Part shown: positions 61,710-64,000 of the stretch, one piece after another | How positions within the stretch are numbered: the first letter of the stretch is position 1 | Layout of the letters: each line of letters begins with the position of its first letter | NCBI GenBank assembly: GCA_036136335.1 | Contig: JAYZQT010000054.1 | Span: forward strand, 55,459-119,458 | Direction: 5' to 3' | Length of the DNA stretch: 64,000 bases | Origin: JAYZQT01 sp036136335 | GTDB lineage: Bacteria > Pseudomonadota > Alphaproteobacteria > MPNO01 > UBA830 | Notes under the pieces: model-generated | The model's input: only the letters and a program-made list of their open reading frames with translations | What the model was told of the DNA's origin: nothing | The model's database searches: none | Made by a program: the position numbers and the translations under genes

Positions 61710-62089
61710 ACTCTCCTGACAAACTTTCGATGATTCTTCAATCCAGCGACTACGAGCGCATGCACGGCGCACTTGTGATCGCGAGCGCTGCGTTGGCGGC
61801 GGGGAAGCGTGTCACACTGTTTTTCACTATGTCGGCCACGCACATTCTTAGACCTAATTGGGCGGACCCGGCCTATGACACTATCCTCGCTACAAAAGGC
61901 GTGGCAGGAATAGAGTCGTTACTTGACGCGTGCATCGACCTGAACGCTACCTTCATGGTTTGCGAAACAGGATTGCGCGTGGCAGGTTTGACCACGGCGA
62001 ATTTGCGCGATGATATAAACATAACCGAGGGCAGCACCGTATCGTTTATTGCCGACGCGTCAGAAACTGGTGCTATTCTCTACATCTGA
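61706..62089 (+). CDS. DsrE/TusD-like sulfur relay family protein
   Basis: The 127-residue protein has the DsrE/F-like fold: MILQSSDYERMHGALVIASAALAAGKRVTLFFTM near the N-terminus, and a conserved Cys at 86 in MVCETGLRVAGL, in the place of the sulfur-carrying Cys of DsrE/TusD. The pairing with the upstream MoeB-type gene (ATGA overlap) suggests a sulfur-transfer step. The partner is unknown, and a role in cofactor sulfuration is inference. Confidence 0.78.
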   Translation: MNSPDKLSMILQSSDYERMHGALVIASAALAAGKRVTLFFTMSATHILRPNWADPAYDTILATKGVAGIESLLDACIDLNATFMVCETGLRVAGLTTANLRDDINITEGSTVSFIADASETGAILYI

Positions 62090-62111
62090 CCCGAGGATCA
62101 AAGTTGGGGTA

Positions 62112-63092
62112 CTAAAAATCGTAAACCCTGTCGGGTGGATTGCCGTCTTCAAAAAACTTTTGAATGTTAACAATCACCTTCTCACCCATCGCAATTCGCC
62201 CTTCACGCGTTGCCGATCCCAAATGAGGCGCCAAAACCACATTGTCCAACTTAAGAAGCTCGGGTTCCACCTGAGGTTCACGCTCGTATACATCCAGTCC
62301 AGCACCCGCGATCCTACCCTCCGCAAGCAAACCGGCCAACGCCACCTCATCAATTATTTCCCCCCTTGCTGTATTAACGATGAACACGTGAGGTTTGAGA
62401 AGTTTCATCCTCTCTTCACTCAATAGGTGGTGTGTTTCCTGGGTATAGGGACAATTTACAGAAATAAAATCGATGTGAGAGAGCATCTGGTCAAGGTTTG
62501 CCCAATAGGTTGCCCCGAGCGAGACCTCGGTATCGGTGTCCACCCTGCGGCGATTGTGATAGTGGATGTTTATACCAAAACCGCAAAGACGACGGGCAAC
62601 CGCTTGACCAATGCGGCCCATGCCGATTATCCCTAGTTGCTTGCCGGAGAAGCGATCCCCTATCATTGCAGTTGGCGCCCAGCCGTCCCATTTGCCCGAA
62701 CGAATTAACCTTTCTCCCTCGGTTAACCTACGCGGCGCAGCGAGAAGAAGGCAGACCGTCAAATCGGCTGTATCCTCCGTCAACACACCCGGTGTGTTTG
62801 TGACAATGATGTTCTGTTCTGAAGCCGCATCAAGATCAATATGGTTCACACCAACACCAAAATTTGCGATCAATTTAATACTTCGGGGTAGACACGCTAT
62901 TAGGCGTGCGTCTATTTGATCAGTCACAGTCGGGACCAATATGTCGGCACCATTTGCTGCGGCGATCATGCTTTTAAAAGACATCTGTACATCAGCGGGG
63001 CTGAGCCGTGCATTAAAGAGCCTCTGCATTCGCATTTCTACCTCATGAGGTAGTTTTCGCGTCAAGACAACAGTTGGATTTGCCGTAGCCAT
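62112..63092 (-). CDS. D-2-hydroxyacid dehydrogenase (glyoxylate reductase-like)
   Basis: The 326-residue enzyme has the NAD(P) motif GIIGMGRIGQAVARRL at about residues 151-166. The catalytic residues follow: Arg in VNTARGEIIDEVALAGLL, Glu in AGLDVYEREP, and His in VLAPHLGSATREGR. VGVNHIDLDAASEQNI at about 77-92 is also present. It probably reduces a short 2-oxoacid such as glyoxylate or hydroxypyruvate. The frame starts three codons upstream, but MATANPTVVLTRKL is the likely N-terminus. It is convergent with the dsrE-like gene. Confidence 0.9.
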   Translation of the reverse strand: MATANPTVVLTRKLPHEVEMRMQRLFNARLSPADVQMSFKSMIAAANGADILVPTVTDQIDARLIACLPRSIKLIANFGVGVNHIDLDAASEQNIIVTNTPGVLTEDTADLTVCLLLAAPRRLTEGERLIRSGKWDGWAPTAMIGDRFSGKQLGIIGMGRIGQAVARRLCGFGINIHYHNRRRVDTDTEVSLGATYWANLDQMLSHIDFISVNCPYTQETHHLLSEERMKLLKPHVFIVNTARGEIIDEVALAGLLAEGRIAGAGLDVYEREPQVEPELLKLDNVVLAPHLGSATREGRIAMGEKVIVNIQKFFEDGNPPDRVYDF

Positions 63093-63211
63093 ACCCAGCA
63101 CACCCTCTTTTATTTTCTTTTGCCGTATCAGGGTCCAGTCCAGTTGTCTAGCGAGGAAATTGTTTTACGAACAACCTGGTGCCAAAGTCAGCCGAAGGCT
63201 ATAATAGCGAC

Positions 63212-63709
63212 ATGAACTTCGGAACCAAAATCGCATTATCTGCCTTGATCGCAGCGGTGGTTGGGTTTGCCACTCCAATATCGGCGCCTGCAGAGACGGG
63301 TCTGCCTCTGCCGCGTTACGCTTCGTTACGCGCGGATAAGGTAAATATGCGCACAGGACCCGGTAGGCGCTATCCAGTTGACTGGATTTTCGTGCACGCT
63401 GGACTACCCATCGAGATTGTTTCTGAGTTTGAAAACTGGCGGAAGGTACGCGATTGGCAGGGGACGAAAGGGTGGGTCCATCAATCGATGCTCTCAGGCA
63501 AGCGAACGGTGGTTGTTAAGGGTGGACTACAACCATTACGACGAGCCCCTCACTTGGACTCGCCGATGACCGCGAGGGTGATGGAAAAGGTAATAGGCCG
63601 TATCCTTGAATGCGAAGGCGATTGGTGCCGGATCGCTGTCGGAAAAAAACGCGGCTGGATGCGTCATGCACATTTTTGGGGTGTGTATCCGCACGAAAAA
63701 GTTAATTGA
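63212..63709 (+). CDS. Exported SH3-domain protein
   Basis: The 165-residue protein has a signal peptide (about residues 1-28, IALSALIAAVVGFATPISAPA) and two bacterial SH3-like units. The first carries YASLRADKVNMRTGPGRRYPVDWIFVHAGLPIEIVSEFENWRKVRDWQGTKGWVHQSML at about 36-94. The second runs KGGLQPLRRAPHLDSPMTARVMEKVIGRILECEGDWCRIAVGKKRGWM. It is expected in the periplasm, where such proteins bind cell wall material. The start ATG at 63212 gives the signal peptide; the frame is open 11 codons earlier. Confidence 0.88.
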   Translation: MNFGTKIALSALIAAVVGFATPISAPAETGLPLPRYASLRADKVNMRTGPGRRYPVDWIFVHAGLPIEIVSEFENWRKVRDWQGTKGWVHQSMLSGKRTVVVKGGLQPLRRAPHLDSPMTARVMEKVIGRILECEGDWCRIAVGKKRGWMRHAHFWGVYPHEKVN

Positions 63710-63826
63710 AGGCGGCAAAACCAGCATCAAACTGCACCGGGGCGCTTCCTACAAACAACCCATACCGCAAACAACACTCACGTTAGTGCAAAAGATAAAC
63801 TTTCAACTTCGGTCAAATATGTTAAA

Positions 63827-64000
63827 TCAGTCAAAGTCCTCCAGTACGGCCGCATGAACCAATTCCGGCATACCCGCGCTATGGTTGTACTTTGGGTGAT
63901 CGAAGCCCACCATTATTTTTGTTTTTTTGTCATGGAAGGTGCTGACCTGCAAATTCGTGAAAGGAAAGTGCACAAATTGCACGGATGAGGCTTTCCCCTC
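63827..64000 (-). CDS. DUF3501 family protein, C-terminal part (cut by window edge)
   Basis: Translating the minus strand from the right edge gives 57 codons with no stop until TGA at 63827-63829. The reading contains KASSVQFVHFPFTNLQVSTF and IMVGFDHPKYNHSAGMPELVHAAVLEDFD, which match the conserved C-terminus of DUF3501 proteins. These are often encoded next to rubrerythrin and iron-sulfur oxidoreductase genes; those would lie outside the window. The start is beyond position 64000. Confidence 0.8.
   Translation of the reverse strand, partial: EGKASSVQFVHFPFTNLQVSTFHDKKTKIMVGFDHPKYNHSAGMPELVHAAVLEDFD

Overview
The window looks like a core chromosomal segment of an alphaproteobacterium, most likely a Rhodospirillales-like, possibly marine lineage. 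This rests on gene content and order: aroA-cmk-rpsA-ihfB, kdsD-lptC-lptA-lptB-rpoN-ptsN, a RegB/RegA redox two-component pair, gyrB-recF-dnaN-dnaA, mutM divergent from ubiE-ubiB-coaBC-dut, an MmcB-type repair protein, an FYDLN acid-domain protein and a DUF3501 protein. The genus cannot be named from the sequence alone. Base composition is moderate by eye, and no rRNA, intact insertion sequence, prophage or CRISPR array is visible.

Layout. 0-6 kb: leftward operon aroA>cmk>rpsA, then ihfB>lapA, with the FYDLN protein and tRNA-Ala(GGC) on the + strand. 6-12.3 kb: a loosely packed accessory region with an orphan membrane protein, a luciferase-like monooxygenase coupled to an alpha/beta hydrolase that lacks its nucleophile serine, a heavily decayed HSL-family esterase pseudogene, and a class II aldolase coupled to a methyltransferase. 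12.4-18.9 kb: the leftward envelope/regulatory cluster rnd>kdsD>lptC>lptA>lptB>rpoN>ptsN. 19-26.3 kb: single genes (PqqC/TenA-fold protein, tRNA-Leu, NDUFA9-like protein, uppP, GST, TPR protein, YeeZ-like dehydrogenase, ABHD10-like hydrolase). 26.3-31.3 kb: two glycosyltransferases, thrS, infC (apparently started at ATC) and a small zinc-finger protein. 32-35.7 kb: tRNA-Arg, an amidohydrolase, a TPR-methyltransferase and mmcB. 35.7-38.5 kb: leftward uxs-like>small ORF>hldE. 38.7-43.2 kb: regB>regA>HprK-like protein leftward, divergent from an ABC-2 exporter. 43.5-47.8 kb: ankyrin protein, Sco, YcgN-like protein, PBP1A, GNAT. 47.8-56.8 kb: leftward replication block mutM, rpsT, rhodanese>dnaA, dnaN, recF, gyrB. 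56.8-62.1 kb: rightward ubiE>ubiB>coaBC>dut>moeB>dsrE-like. 62.1-64 kb: 2-hydroxyacid dehydrogenase, SH3 protein and the C-terminal end of a DUF3501 gene cut by the window edge.

How the genes fit together. Much of the window serves the envelope: KDO precursor (kdsD), LPS export (lptABC), ADP-heptose (hldE), a heptosyltransferase-like GT9, a GT4, UDP-xylose synthase-like uxs, undecaprenyl-phosphate recycling (uppP) and peptidoglycan synthesis (PBP1A). A second group is replication, repair and translation. A third is redox and respiration control (RegBA, Sco, ubiE/ubiB, NDUFA9-like and NDUFS6-like proteins).

No whole new multi-gene system is evident. The most interesting signals are local: an esterase pseudogene with a 16-bp tandem duplication, an adjacent hydrolase with Ser replaced by Asn, a MutM zinc finger with its fourth Cys replaced by Arg, an ATC start for infC, a P-loop-degenerate HprK-like protein coupled to RegBA, and dnaA placed 4 bp behind a rhodanese gene.
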